A stretch of DNA of 32,747 nt from Bacteroidales bacterium (GCA_030156305.1 JASGMZ010000005.1:1-32747); one strand, 5' to 3'. Shown: positions 1 to 8,827, counted from the first letter of the stretch. Program-made: numbers and translations. Notes: generated by a model from the sequence alone, not told the origin.

Positions 1-100
1 GATATTTTTATTTTAAATGAATAAACCATGTAAGCATTCACAGAGTTAATAAATTATAGATATACCTCAAATCCGCATGTCTTTTACGAGTTTCACAACC

Positions 101-278
101 TTGCCTGCCAGCCACGGCTGGTAAACTGGCAAGCAGGGTATCACAAACCTGCCTGTCGGCAGACAGGGTTAATGCACAAAGTACCACAAAGTTAGGCGAT
201 ATTTTACTTAGTGAAACCCTGCTTGCAGCAGGCAAGGTTGTGTTATACTTTGAGTGACCCAGCCTGCCGGCTGGCAGG
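101..278. repeat. Cluster of GC-rich short hairpins/palindromes (REP-like) with CCTGC/GGCAGG cores
   Basis: CCAGCC-AC-GGCTGG (108-121), CCTGTC-GGCA-GACAGG (152-167), CCTGC-TTGCA-GCAGG (218-232), CCTGCC-GGCT-GGCAGG (263-278), in otherwise AT-rich sequence. Confidence 0.75.
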
Positions 279-348
279 TTAGTGTTACAAATAAAAACTT
301 AACTAACTTACGGATATTAGGATATATATAAGTGTTTAGGTTTAATAA

Positions 349-455
349 ATATCAAATATCGAATATCGAATATCAAATGAAAAAGTTAAGTCAACAAAAC
401 AGTACGGTTACAAAGAAAAAATAATTTTAACATTTTTTATTTGATATTCGATATT
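349..455. repeat. Heptamer tandem repeat (ATATCRA x4) and 17-bp perfect inverted repeat
   Basis: ATATCAA-ATATCGA-ATATCGA-ATATCAA at 349-376; AATATCGAATATCAAAT (362-378) is the exact reverse complement of ATTTGATATTCGATATT (439-455). Confidence 0.8.
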
Positions 456-605
456 TATCATTTAATTATATTGGCTCTATTAAAACAAAAATACCTGGAA
501 TGCTCAGAATTAGAATCATAATGTAGTGAACTTTTCATATATTTGAGAATAACAAATTTTTTTAACACCAACTTTATTAAATAGAGCCTTGTGTTATAAT
601 ATCTA

Positions 606-766
606 AGGGCTTGTAAGGCCATAAAGTATACAGAATTGGCGAAGTAATTTTGTTCTTTTTCAAGGCGTAAATGAGGCGAATAGCCATAGCTATTTAACGA
701 TTTCACAACGAAGAAAAAGGGCAAAAGAACAAGCCAAAATGTATAGGTTAATTAATTACAAGCCCT
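606..766. mobile_element. Putative non-autonomous MITE-like element
   Basis: 11-bp perfect terminal inverted repeats AGGGCTTGTAA (606-616) / TTACAAGCCCT (756-766); further interrupted IR matches inside (TATACA, TTGGC, TTCTTTTTC); no transposase ORF. Confidence 0.55.
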
Positions 767-2658
767 AAGTATTTGTTTAGTACTGAAAGTAATTTTTTAG
801 GATTAACAGGTTTTGTAATATAATCATTAATGCCTAAAAGATAACCTTTGTCAATTTCCACGGGCATTGCATAAGCCGATTGAGCGATGATCGGGATATT
901 TTTATTTAAGGCTTTAATTTGTTTTGTCGCTTCGAAACCATCCATCTCAGGCATTTTAATGTCCATAATGATTAGGTCTATATTTTGATGTTTTTTAAAC
1001 AGGCGAACTGCTTCTTTTCCATTTTTAGCTCTAATTAATTTTGCCTTGGTTCTTTTTAATACTTCCTCTATATAAAGATAATTATTTGGTTCATCTTCAG
1101 CAATAAGAATTTTTTTATCCTTCCATTGGTAATTTGTAGTTTTAGGAGGACTTTCTTTTTTATTTCGGGTATCTTTAATCTTCTGATAAGGGATCGTAAA
1201 GAAAAAACTCGAACCCGATCCGGGATAGGATTCGACCCATATCTTGCCACCAAGGAGTTCAACCAGGCTTTTGCATATAGCAAGGCCTAACCCTGCTCCC
1301 CGATATAATTTTGTTTTATCATCTTCAATTTTTCTGAAGCGTTCAAAGATTAACTCTTTTTTCTGCTGATCCATTCCTATACCACTATCTTTTACATAAA
1401 AAAGAAGTGTGTCCGATTTTTGAAATTCATAACCAAAACTTATAAATCCCTCTTCGGTAAATTTTAATGCATTGTCAATAAGGTTTGAAATAATTTGAGT
1501 TAAACGAAGTGGATCGGTAAGAGTGATAATGCTTTGTTCTTTTTTAGTTAGATTAACGGAAAGATCAATGTTTTCTTTTCCTTTTTGTTTTTTTATTTCA
1601 CAATATGATTCATAGATATCCATTAAGGTTTGATTTACATCACATTCTTTAGGTATAATTTTTAATTGGCCAGCTTCAATTTTAGAGATGTCTATGATAT
1701 CATCAATAAGTTGTAAAAGATTATTTCCGCTATTGTGGATTAATTTTATATAATTTTGTTTTTCTTCGGGCGAGATAGATGAGTCGGGCATGGTAAGTAA
1801 TTCGGTAAAACCGAGAATGGCATTCATAGGAGTTCTTATTTCGTGCGACATATTGGCTAAGAAAGCAGATTTTAGTTTGTCACTTTCTTCGGCTTTCATT
1901 TTTGCTTCAAGCAGATTTTTTTCTGCCTCATCGCGGGCTGCTTCTCTATTCAAAATTTGTTGAAGCATATTATTAAAATCCTCGTAAAGTATGCCTATTT
2001 CATCATTGCTTTTTCTTTCAATTTTCACCTTGTAATTGCCCTCTTTTGATATTTTTCGGGTAAGTTTTGCTAATTCAAGTATTGGTTGTGATATAGGTTT
2101 CTGAAAACCACGTGCAAGAATAAACGATAAAATAATCATCCCGGCTAACACGCCAATCATAATTAGAACATATTCTTTGATTTTGTCTGTTATGATGGAT
2201 GAATCCACTTCAGTAATAATAATACCATATTTAAAATCCTGATAAGAAATAGGATGTTCAATGGTTAAAATTCCAGATTCGAAACTATATTTTGTGTCTG
2301 TTAAATTATCTGGATCATCGTATAAGGGAGGAATAAATATTTCATTCGTTTTTTTATAAGATGCAAATAAAATCCCATTCCGATCATAAATTGCTCCACT
2401 CATAAAATCAGGAAGCGATTCAAGTTTAGATAATATTTCTGCGGCCCCTTTATTATCATCAAAAGTTAACGATGCTACGGAGTAATCTCCAACTAACTGT
2501 GTATTTAAAATGGCATTATCAAGCAGGTTTTTTTTCAAACTGTTAATGTCATTTATTCCAATAATAGTAAAACCAACGATAAGCGTAACACTGCTGGTAA
2601 GCAGAATAATGCTAACAATTTTATTTTTTATAGATATATTTTGAAAAAACTTCATCAT
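748..2658 (-). CDS. Hybrid sensor histidine kinase/response regulator: CHASE8-like periplasmic domain, HAMP, HisKA (H-box SHEIRTP), HATPase_c, C-terminal receiver
   Basis: ORF 636 aa; FLANMSHEIRTPMNAILGFTELL, DSGIGM, GAGLGLAICKSLVELLGG, receiver ILIAEDEPNN...IIMDIKMPEMDG...KP; two TM segments flanking LVGDYSVASLTFDDNKGAAEILSKL...GAIYDRNG. Confidence 0.93.
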   Translation of the reverse strand: MMKFFQNISIKNKIVSIILLTSSVTLIVGFTIIGINDINSLKKNLLDNAILNTQLVGDYSVASLTFDDNKGAAEILSKLESLPDFMSGAIYDRNGILFASYKKTNEIFIPPLYDDPDNLTDTKYSFESGILTIEHPISYQDFKYGIIITEVDSSIITDKIKEYVLIMIGVLAGMIILSFILARGFQKPISQPILELAKLTRKISKEGNYKVKIERKSNDEIGILYEDFNNMLQQILNREAARDEAEKNLLEAKMKAEESDKLKSAFLANMSHEIRTPMNAILGFTELLTMPDSSISPEEKQNYIKLIHNSGNNLLQLIDDIIDISKIEAGQLKIIPKECDVNQTLMDIYESYCEIKKQKGKENIDLSVNLTKKEQSIITLTDPLRLTQIISNLIDNALKFTEEGFISFGYEFQKSDTLLFYVKDSGIGMDQQKKELIFERFRKIEDDKTKLYRGAGLGLAICKSLVELLGGKIWVESYPGSGSSFFFTIPYQKIKDTRNKKESPPKTTNYQWKDKKILIAEDEPNNYLYIEEVLKRTKAKLIRAKNGKEAVRLFKKHQNIDLIIMDIKMPEMDGFEATKQIKALNKNIPIIAQSAYAMPVEIDKGYLLGINDYITKPVNPKKLLSVLNKYLGLVIN

Positions 2659-2660
2659 TT

Positions 2661-3251
2661 TTATTCTTCTACTGGTTCTACTATTTTAGCTGAGTTAAGT
2701 AAATAGAAACTCATTTGTAACGGTGATTTTAGTACAGCTGTTTCATTTATTTCAAAACGTAACTTATTGTCTTTTTCAAAAAAATTAATTAACACCCCTT
2801 TTTCTGCAAATCCTTTTGTTTCGCCAATAGTTAATATGGGTTGTTGTTTGGTTATTGCAATAATCTGATCGATATTCTTTTTTTCAGATTCGGCGATAAA
2901 TAGAATATGAGATCCCTGAATTTCATTTAAATTATGAATATTTTTGATTATTACACGTTTATTTTTTATTTTTTGTATAGCATAAATTTGAATAAGATTT
3001 TCGGTTAAAGGAGTTTCTCCAATAACAGATATTATAAAGGGCTCATCTGGATTGTCTATTAGGCTTTCTTTGGGCCAGGTTATAAAACGCGAAAATTTCT
3101 CTAAATAAACAGCCTTAAGTACATAAATACTTGCTTGTGAAACCCCCTGTAATGATAATAATGATAAAAGGATTATGAGTCCTGTTCTTTTAAATACTGA
3201 ATAGGATAAATTATTTTTTATGGTTATATGTTTATTGAAATTTATGCTCAC
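2661..3251 (-). CDS. YfiR family protein (DUF4154), predicted periplasmic
   Basis: LKAVYLEKFSRFITWP, IISVIGETPLTENL, SHILFIAESE, ILTIGETKGFAEKGVLINFFEKDNKLRFEIN; hydrophobic N-terminal segment. Confidence 0.85.
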   Translation of the reverse strand: MSINFNKHITIKNNLSYSVFKRTGLIILLSLLSLQGVSQASIYVLKAVYLEKFSRFITWPKESLIDNPDEPFIISVIGETPLTENLIQIYAIQKIKNKRVIIKNIHNLNEIQGSHILFIAESEKKNIDQIIAITKQQPILTIGETKGFAEKGVLINFFEKDNKLRFEINETAVLKSPLQMSFYLLNSAKIVEPVEE

Positions 3252-3254
3252 AAG

Positions 3255-4550
3255 TTATTTCTCAAAGTGGGTCAATTCAATATACTGATTGTTTTCAAAA
3301 CTCCATATTACAATTTTTGGAAAAGGATCACCATTAATATCAAAATTAATAGGGCCTGATGCTCCCTCATAATTAATTGATCGGCCTTTTAGTAAAATAT
3401 TTTTTCCAACATCAAATTCATTTACATTAATTTTAATCACATCATTATTTGGGTCATAATCATCAACACCTGAAATTTCGCGTAAATATTGTTTAATCTG
3501 TAAAGGGTTTGTGGTGTTTCCTTTTAGCATTGCATATGCCAGACAATAAACCGCATCGTAAGCATGTTCTGAGTATGTAGCTGGTAAAAATCCAAATCTT
3601 GATTTGTAATTATTTTTATATAACGCATAATTTGGATTTCCCTCGTTTGTACTGGATATTCCCAAAATATCATCTATCAACTCGGGGTTTCCGTTGGTTA
3701 AAATCTCTTCGGGTAAAATCCCGTCATTTACAAAAATATAGGGTTTTTTATTTAAAGATTGATATTTTGAATTATTAAAAATACGATGAGTAAGTACCGC
3801 AATTTCAGAATTAAAAGCAACAATAAAAAGTACATCTATTTCGCTATTAAAAATGGTACTCATTTCATATTCAAAATCGTAAGTGTTTAAATTTACCTCA
3901 TTAGGGAAACTCACATTTGCTTTAACGTTACCGCCTAATTCAGTAAACATATCCTTAATGATAGTCGACAGGCCGGTTCCAAACCGGTCGTTTCTAAATA
4001 AGATGGCGGCATTATTTAGTTGCAACGTGTCAACACAATATTCGGCAGAAATAGTACCAAAAGTATAGTCTGACGGGCAGGTACGCCAAATTAAATCGTT
4101 GTCATCAAGCAAAGTAATTTCGGGCGTTGTAGCTGCATAACTCATCATTAACATATTGTTTTTAACACATTCCTCAGCCATTTCAACAGCAACAGAAGAA
4201 AAAGTCGGGCCAATAATGAGGTTTATATTTTGTTCATATAATTCATATATTAGATCAACTCCTAATTCAGGATTTCCTCCGGAGTTTTTAAAAATTAGTT
4301 CAATTTCTCTTTTCTCTCCGTTTATTACTAATCCTCCTTTTTGGTTTATCTCCTCCATAGCCAGCTGTGCACCAAAAAACATATTTTCAACTTGCTCGCG
4401 TAACATTGACACATCGCCTACCACTGCTATCTTTACAGGGTTTTTATATTGCTTTTTGTTAAAATCTTCGGTTAGTTTTTCGCAACTCGACATAAAGACT
4501 ACAAAACCAATAATAAAAACAAATATTTTATATCTCTTCAACTTGCTCAT
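3255..4550 (-). CDS. ABC-type branched-chain amino-acid-like substrate-binding lipoprotein (Peripla_BP_6 type), no adjacent permease/ATPase
   Basis: Lipobox-like VVFMSSC; PVKIAVVGDVS...GAQLAMEEINQKGG...NLIIGPTFSSVAVEMAEE...YAATTPEIT...; EHAYDAVYCLAYA. Confidence 0.88.
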   Translation of the reverse strand: MSKLKRYKIFVFIIGFVVFMSSCEKLTEDFNKKQYKNPVKIAVVGDVSMLREQVENMFFGAQLAMEEINQKGGLVINGEKREIELIFKNSGGNPELGVDLIYELYEQNINLIIGPTFSSVAVEMAEECVKNNMLMMSYAATTPEITLLDDNDLIWRTCPSDYTFGTISAEYCVDTLQLNNAAILFRNDRFGTGLSTIIKDMFTELGGNVKANVSFPNEVNLNTYDFEYEMSTIFNSEIDVLFIVAFNSEIAVLTHRIFNNSKYQSLNKKPYIFVNDGILPEEILTNGNPELIDDILGISSTNEGNPNYALYKNNYKSRFGFLPATYSEHAYDAVYCLAYAMLKGNTTNPLQIKQYLREISGVDDYDPNNDVIKINVNEFDVGKNILLKGRSINYEGASGPINFDINGDPFPKIVIWSFENNQYIELTHFEK

Positions 4551-4562
4551 TGCTCCATAGGA

Positions 4563-6701
4563 TTAAATATAATGTTTAAATTGAAAATAAACAGATCTCC
4601 TTAGTGAGGGGATATCATAATTATTAAAACCTGGATAATAATACTTATAATCTAACAAATTTTCAATTTTTAATATAATTCTTGATTTACTATTTTTTAT
4701 GATTTCTAAATCAGTGGAGGAGATCATTAAGTCTATTACAAAGTAAGGATCTAACTTATACCGGTTAGTGGCATAATTAATGGGATCGTAAATAAAATTG
4801 TTTTGATCGCTGGCAATTCTTGAGCTGATGTATCGGGCTTCTAAATTTAAATTTAAATAATAATCAGGGAAATGTAATGTATTCCCAAATTTTATCATAT
4901 GTGATGGATACAAAGCGGTGTTCACTTTAATTTTTTGTAAAATAGGATCGTTTTTTTCTAATATACTTTTTTGGTAAGCATAATTTAAGTAACAAGTTTT
5001 GTTTTTTTGAGAAAAATTTATTTCTGCTTCGATTCCTCCGGAATAAATATTTGAAATATTCCCTGCGGTTATATTTGAAACTTGTCCATAGGGCAAAAGG
5101 TATTCAATCTTATCTTCGATTTCGGTATAAAATAAATTTGTATTAAAATTGATGTTATTTGATAATTTCCCTATGATAGCCCATTCCAATGTTTTTGCTT
5201 TTTCAGGTTTTAGGTCAGGATTTCCTACAAAACCACCGGGGCTAATATAGTTTGTGTAAAGTTGAGTAGATGAGGGCGCATTAAATGAGGTTCCGTACAT
5301 TAATTTAGTACTTAACTCATTATTTAAATGGTAAACGGCAGCAAGCCGGTATGTGAATACATTGCCATAAATGTTGTGTATGTCGTATCGATAGCCTCCT
5401 GTAAGTGTTAAATCTTCAAGAAAAGAAAGATCGAAGAATTTCGCCGGATTTAATATCATTTGAAGGAATACGCCAAAGTTTGTAAAATATTTTTCGCCAT
5501 CGGTACCTCCGGGATTAAGATTTCTTATTCCGGAAGTGTTCATGCTATAAAATTTTTGATGATCGTGAATATCCGATGTGAAATCAATACCCAATGAGAC
5601 AATATTAATATCATCGAAGAAATATGAAAAATTTCCGTTTACATCGTAACTATTATATTTTATTTCTCTTTCAATCCATTCGGAAGGATCCGTATCATCG
5701 TCAAAAATTTCATTATTTACTGGTTTTCCGAAACTATGCGCAAAAGTAAAGTCAGCTGAAAGTTTTTCAAGTAACATTTTTGAATATTGGAGTCTTTCAA
5801 AAGAATTAAAAAGGCTAATTCTGTTGTTATGAGTTAAAGCTCCCCAATCGGCAAATTCGGCATGCGAGTTTACATTCTGATTAACCATGTCAAAAGTAAA
5901 TTTCCCCCAATCTTCGGTTTCGTAATTCATTTTAATGTAAACACTCGTAGGATTCGATTCGTTTTTTTTGCTTACATCATCAGATGAATAAATGCTTTGG
6001 CCGGGAATGTTTTGTGGTTTAAGGTTTGAATAGTCAAATTGGGCATAAGTACTTGCAAACAAGAAATCGAAATTTTTCTTCGCGCCACCAATAATGGTGC
6101 TTAACCCAAATGATGTGTTTTGGTTAGTATTTCCTAAAAAATGAGATACAGCATTTGCATTAAGGCTACTTCCTTTTTTGGTGATTATATTTATTACTCC
6201 TAAAAAGGCATTTTTTCCATACAGGGCAGAATTGGGGCCACGTATAATTTCAATTTTATCAATTGCTTCAATAGGGATTAATGATAATCCTAAATAATTA
6301 TCAGCATTGGAGCGGAAAGAAATATTTTGTCCGTCAATCATTATTTTTACTAATCTCGAATAACTTCTTACACCTCCATTAATGCCACGTATTCCCATGT
6401 TGGGCTGGGAATGATCGGTAATAAAATCAAGCCCGGCAATACTATTTAGTGCTTCGTCAATGCTTATATATCCTCGTTCTTTTATTTGGTTTGCAGTAAT
6501 TACAGATACAATGGATGGAGCATCGATGATATTTTGGTTTTGCCGAACGGCCGAAACAATTTCAACGTCCATTAAATCTTCTAACGAAAGTTCAAAAAGC
6601 TTGCTGGCTAATAATGTATCAGGTTCTTGAGAATAGGTGTTTAAGGTAAAACAAAAACCAATGATAAAAAGAGTAAATGACTTGATACCTGTAATTTTCA
6701 T
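4563..6701 (-). CDS. TonB-dependent outer-membrane receptor with plug domain
   Basis: Signal peptide; SLEDLMDVEIVSAVRQNQNIIDAPSIVSVITANQIKERGYISIDEAL; IEIIRGPNSALYGKNAFLGVINIITK; C-terminal beta-barrel ending in aromatic-rich FQFKHYI. Confidence 0.93.
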   Translation of the reverse strand: MKITGIKSFTLFIIGFCFTLNTYSQEPDTLLASKLFELSLEDLMDVEIVSAVRQNQNIIDAPSIVSVITANQIKERGYISIDEALNSIAGLDFITDHSQPNMGIRGINGGVRSYSRLVKIMIDGQNISFRSNADNYLGLSLIPIEAIDKIEIIRGPNSALYGKNAFLGVINIITKKGSSLNANAVSHFLGNTNQNTSFGLSTIIGGAKKNFDFLFASTYAQFDYSNLKPQNIPGQSIYSSDDVSKKNESNPTSVYIKMNYETEDWGKFTFDMVNQNVNSHAEFADWGALTHNNRISLFNSFERLQYSKMLLEKLSADFTFAHSFGKPVNNEIFDDDTDPSEWIEREIKYNSYDVNGNFSYFFDDINIVSLGIDFTSDIHDHQKFYSMNTSGIRNLNPGGTDGEKYFTNFGVFLQMILNPAKFFDLSFLEDLTLTGGYRYDIHNIYGNVFTYRLAAVYHLNNELSTKLMYGTSFNAPSSTQLYTNYISPGGFVGNPDLKPEKAKTLEWAIIGKLSNNINFNTNLFYTEIEDKIEYLLPYGQVSNITAGNISNIYSGGIEAEINFSQKNKTCYLNYAYQKSILEKNDPILQKIKVNTALYPSHMIKFGNTLHFPDYYLNLNLEARYISSRIASDQNNFIYDPINYATNRYKLDPYFVIDLMISSTDLEIIKNSKSRIILKIENLLDYKYYYPGFNNYDIPSLRRSVYFQFKHYI

Positions 6702-6773
6702 TTTTTAAGATATTCAGAAAGTGTAATTTATAGAAAAATATAAATTAATCCTAAAAATATATAGATAATATTT

Positions 6774-7763
6774 TTATATATGAAGCCCCGATGTACAATT
6801 GTTGCATATTTTTATCTTTTTTCGGTTTGTTAGTATTTGATATCTAAAACGATTAAAACCTGATGAATGCCAAATTTGTAAAAGATTATTTTTATGCATA
6901 TTTCCCATTTTATGATCCGTATTTTTGTCGAAACAACAAGGGATTACATCACCTTTCCATGTGGTAACTAAAGTACTCCAAATCCTGAAACATCTGTTTT
7001 TTAACTTATTTTTAATTTTAATTTGATTATTTTTTGAAGCATATCTTGAATATTGATTATTTAACGGCAATAAATCTAATTTATCATTAACAGATTCTAT
7101 CTGAGCCGTTTTTATTTCTATCTTGTTTGCACCGATAGATTTCCCAAGGGATTTAATCTCATTAATTTGATGTTCGTTAAATTGGAAAACAAGAAATTGG
7201 ATAATTATTTTCGGATGTTTTGTTTGATATTTTTTTTTAAGATTTGATAAAATCTTAATTCCGGATATTACTTTTTGCAGTTCTCCTCCTTTCCGGTATT
7301 TTTCATAAGTTTCCTGATTTACACCATCAACGGAAATGATGATTTTATCGAGCCCTGATTCGATTATTTTCTCTGCATTTTCTTTTGTTATAAAATGTCC
7401 GTTTGTTGACGTGCAGGTGTAAATTTTCTGTTGATGTGCATAGGTAATGATATTAAATATCTGTGGATGTAAAAATGGTTCTCCCTGGAAATAGATCATC
7501 TGGTAAAACAGCCAGGGCGAGAGGGTATCGATAATATTTTTATAATCGGGCATACTTAAATATCCTTTTTCTCTGTTAGATGAATTATTCCCTGTTGGAC
7601 ATTCAGTGCAATGCAGATTGCAATAATTAGTTGGTTCAACCGTAAGGGTTATTGGTTTGCCCCAAAGAAAAACCCTTTTGCATACATTAGAAATAAAATA
7701 ACTGATTAATATTTTAAACGCATTAAAAAATTTGATTAAAGAAAAATAACGTATCCAATACAC
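6774..7763 (-). CDS. Radical SAM protein with C-terminal SPASM-like cysteine-rich domain
   Basis: EPTNYCNLHCTECPTG (CX3CX2C), GEPFLHP, SVDGVNQETYEKYRKGG, C-terminal CFRIWSTLVTTWKGDVIPCCFDKN...CNNCTSGL. Confidence 0.9.
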   Translation of the reverse strand: MYWIRYFSLIKFFNAFKILISYFISNVCKRVFLWGKPITLTVEPTNYCNLHCTECPTGNNSSNREKGYLSMPDYKNIIDTLSPWLFYQMIYFQGEPFLHPQIFNIITYAHQQKIYTCTSTNGHFITKENAEKIIESGLDKIIISVDGVNQETYEKYRKGGELQKVISGIKILSNLKKKYQTKHPKIIIQFLVFQFNEHQINEIKSLGKSIGANKIEIKTAQIESVNDKLDLLPLNNQYSRYASKNNQIKIKNKLKNRCFRIWSTLVTTWKGDVIPCCFDKNTDHKMGNMHKNNLLQIWHSSGFNRFRYQILTNRKKIKICNNCTSGLHI

Positions 7764-7768
7764 TTTTG

Positions 7769-8779
7769 CTAATTAACTTCTAAAATTTTAAAAAGTTCAT
7801 CCAATTTTGGTGTAAGAATAATTTCTGTACGTCTGTTTTTTCTTCTTGCTTCGGAGGTTTGGAGTGGATCAACAGGTACATATTTGCTTCTTCCTGCAGC
7901 AATTATTCTATTTCCTTTTATATTGGGATTTTCCATTAATATACGCACAATTGCTGTTGCCCTTTTTACACTTAAATCCCAGTTATCTTTTATTGCATCG
8001 CTGGGAATATAGGGTACATCGTCAGTATGGCCCTCAACCATAATGTTAATATCCGGATTTTTACCTAATACATCAGCCAGTTTTTTTAATGCGCTAACTC
8101 CTTTAGAGTCAACAACAGTACTTCCTGATTTAAATAAAAGTTGCTCTTCCAGTGAAACATACACCTTGCCATTTCTGATATCTACGGCCAACCCTTCATC
8201 GGCAAAACCGATTAAAGCTTTGGATACTTTATCTTTAAGTACATTAACAACAGAGTCTTTCCGATTTAAAATAGTTTCTAATTCAACCAGTCGCGCATTT
8301 TTTGACTCAAGTTCTTTTTTATACGCATTTAATTTATTTCTTTCAGCCCTTAAGTTATCTTCTAATTTGCGTAATTCATCTTCTTTTTCAATTATTTCTG
8401 ATTGGGTGTTTTGTAACTCTTTCAATAACTTTTTTGTTTCATTTATATTCCCTGAAAGTAGCTGATCTTGAGACTCCTGGAGTTGATTATATTGTTTGCT
8501 AATTTTATCATATTTAATTTCTACCGCATGAAGCTTTGTTGTTTTTTCCAGGCTGTCTTGTTGTAGATTTTCTATTCTTTTTTGCAGCTGTTCGGTTTTT
8601 GCTTTCAGCTCTGTATTTGTAATGGTTAGATTTTTATTCTCATCTTTTAACAATTCCCTTTCTTCTTCGCATTTTTTAGCACTTTGTTGAACCTCCTCAA
8701 ATTGTTTAGCAGGCACACATCCCGAGAAAATAATTAACATGATGAAAAATACATGGTAAGATTTGAATTTTGAATGCAT
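7769..8779 (-). CDS. OmpA-family lipoprotein with long coiled coil and C-terminal peptidoglycan-binding domain
   Basis: Lipobox-like IIFSGC; long heptad-rich region; NPDINIMVEGHTDDVPY...NWDLSVKRATAIVRIL...AAGRSKYVPVD...ARRKNRRTEIIL. Confidence 0.93.
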   Translation of the reverse strand: MHSKFKSYHVFFIMLIIFSGCVPAKQFEEVQQSAKKCEEERELLKDENKNLTITNTELKAKTEQLQKRIENLQQDSLEKTTKLHAVEIKYDKISKQYNQLQESQDQLLSGNINETKKLLKELQNTQSEIIEKEDELRKLEDNLRAERNKLNAYKKELESKNARLVELETILNRKDSVVNVLKDKVSKALIGFADEGLAVDIRNGKVYVSLEEQLLFKSGSTVVDSKGVSALKKLADVLGKNPDINIMVEGHTDDVPYIPSDAIKDNWDLSVKRATAIVRILMENPNIKGNRIIAAGRSKYVPVDPLQTSEARRKNRRTEIILTPKLDELFKILEVN

Positions 8780-8827
8780 ATCAATAATTTTGGTTATTAT
8801 GGGTTAAAGATAATAAATTTGTTTGAG

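Noticed and set aside
458-724. 88-aa minus-strand ORF
   Set aside because: Mostly inside the MITE-like inverted-repeat element; no family features; probably fortuitous
4156-4560. 134-aa plus-strand ORF
   Set aside because: Antisense of the binding-protein gene; low-complexity, Ser-rich, no plausible family
6774-7763. RiPP biosynthetic cluster around the radical SAM/SPASM gene
   Set aside because: No Cys/Gly-rich precursor peptide, leader peptidase or exporter was seen beside it
8043-8465. 140-aa plus-strand ORF (and 8302..8502) within the OmpA gene
   Set aside because: Antisense of a clear OmpA lipoprotein; no independent support
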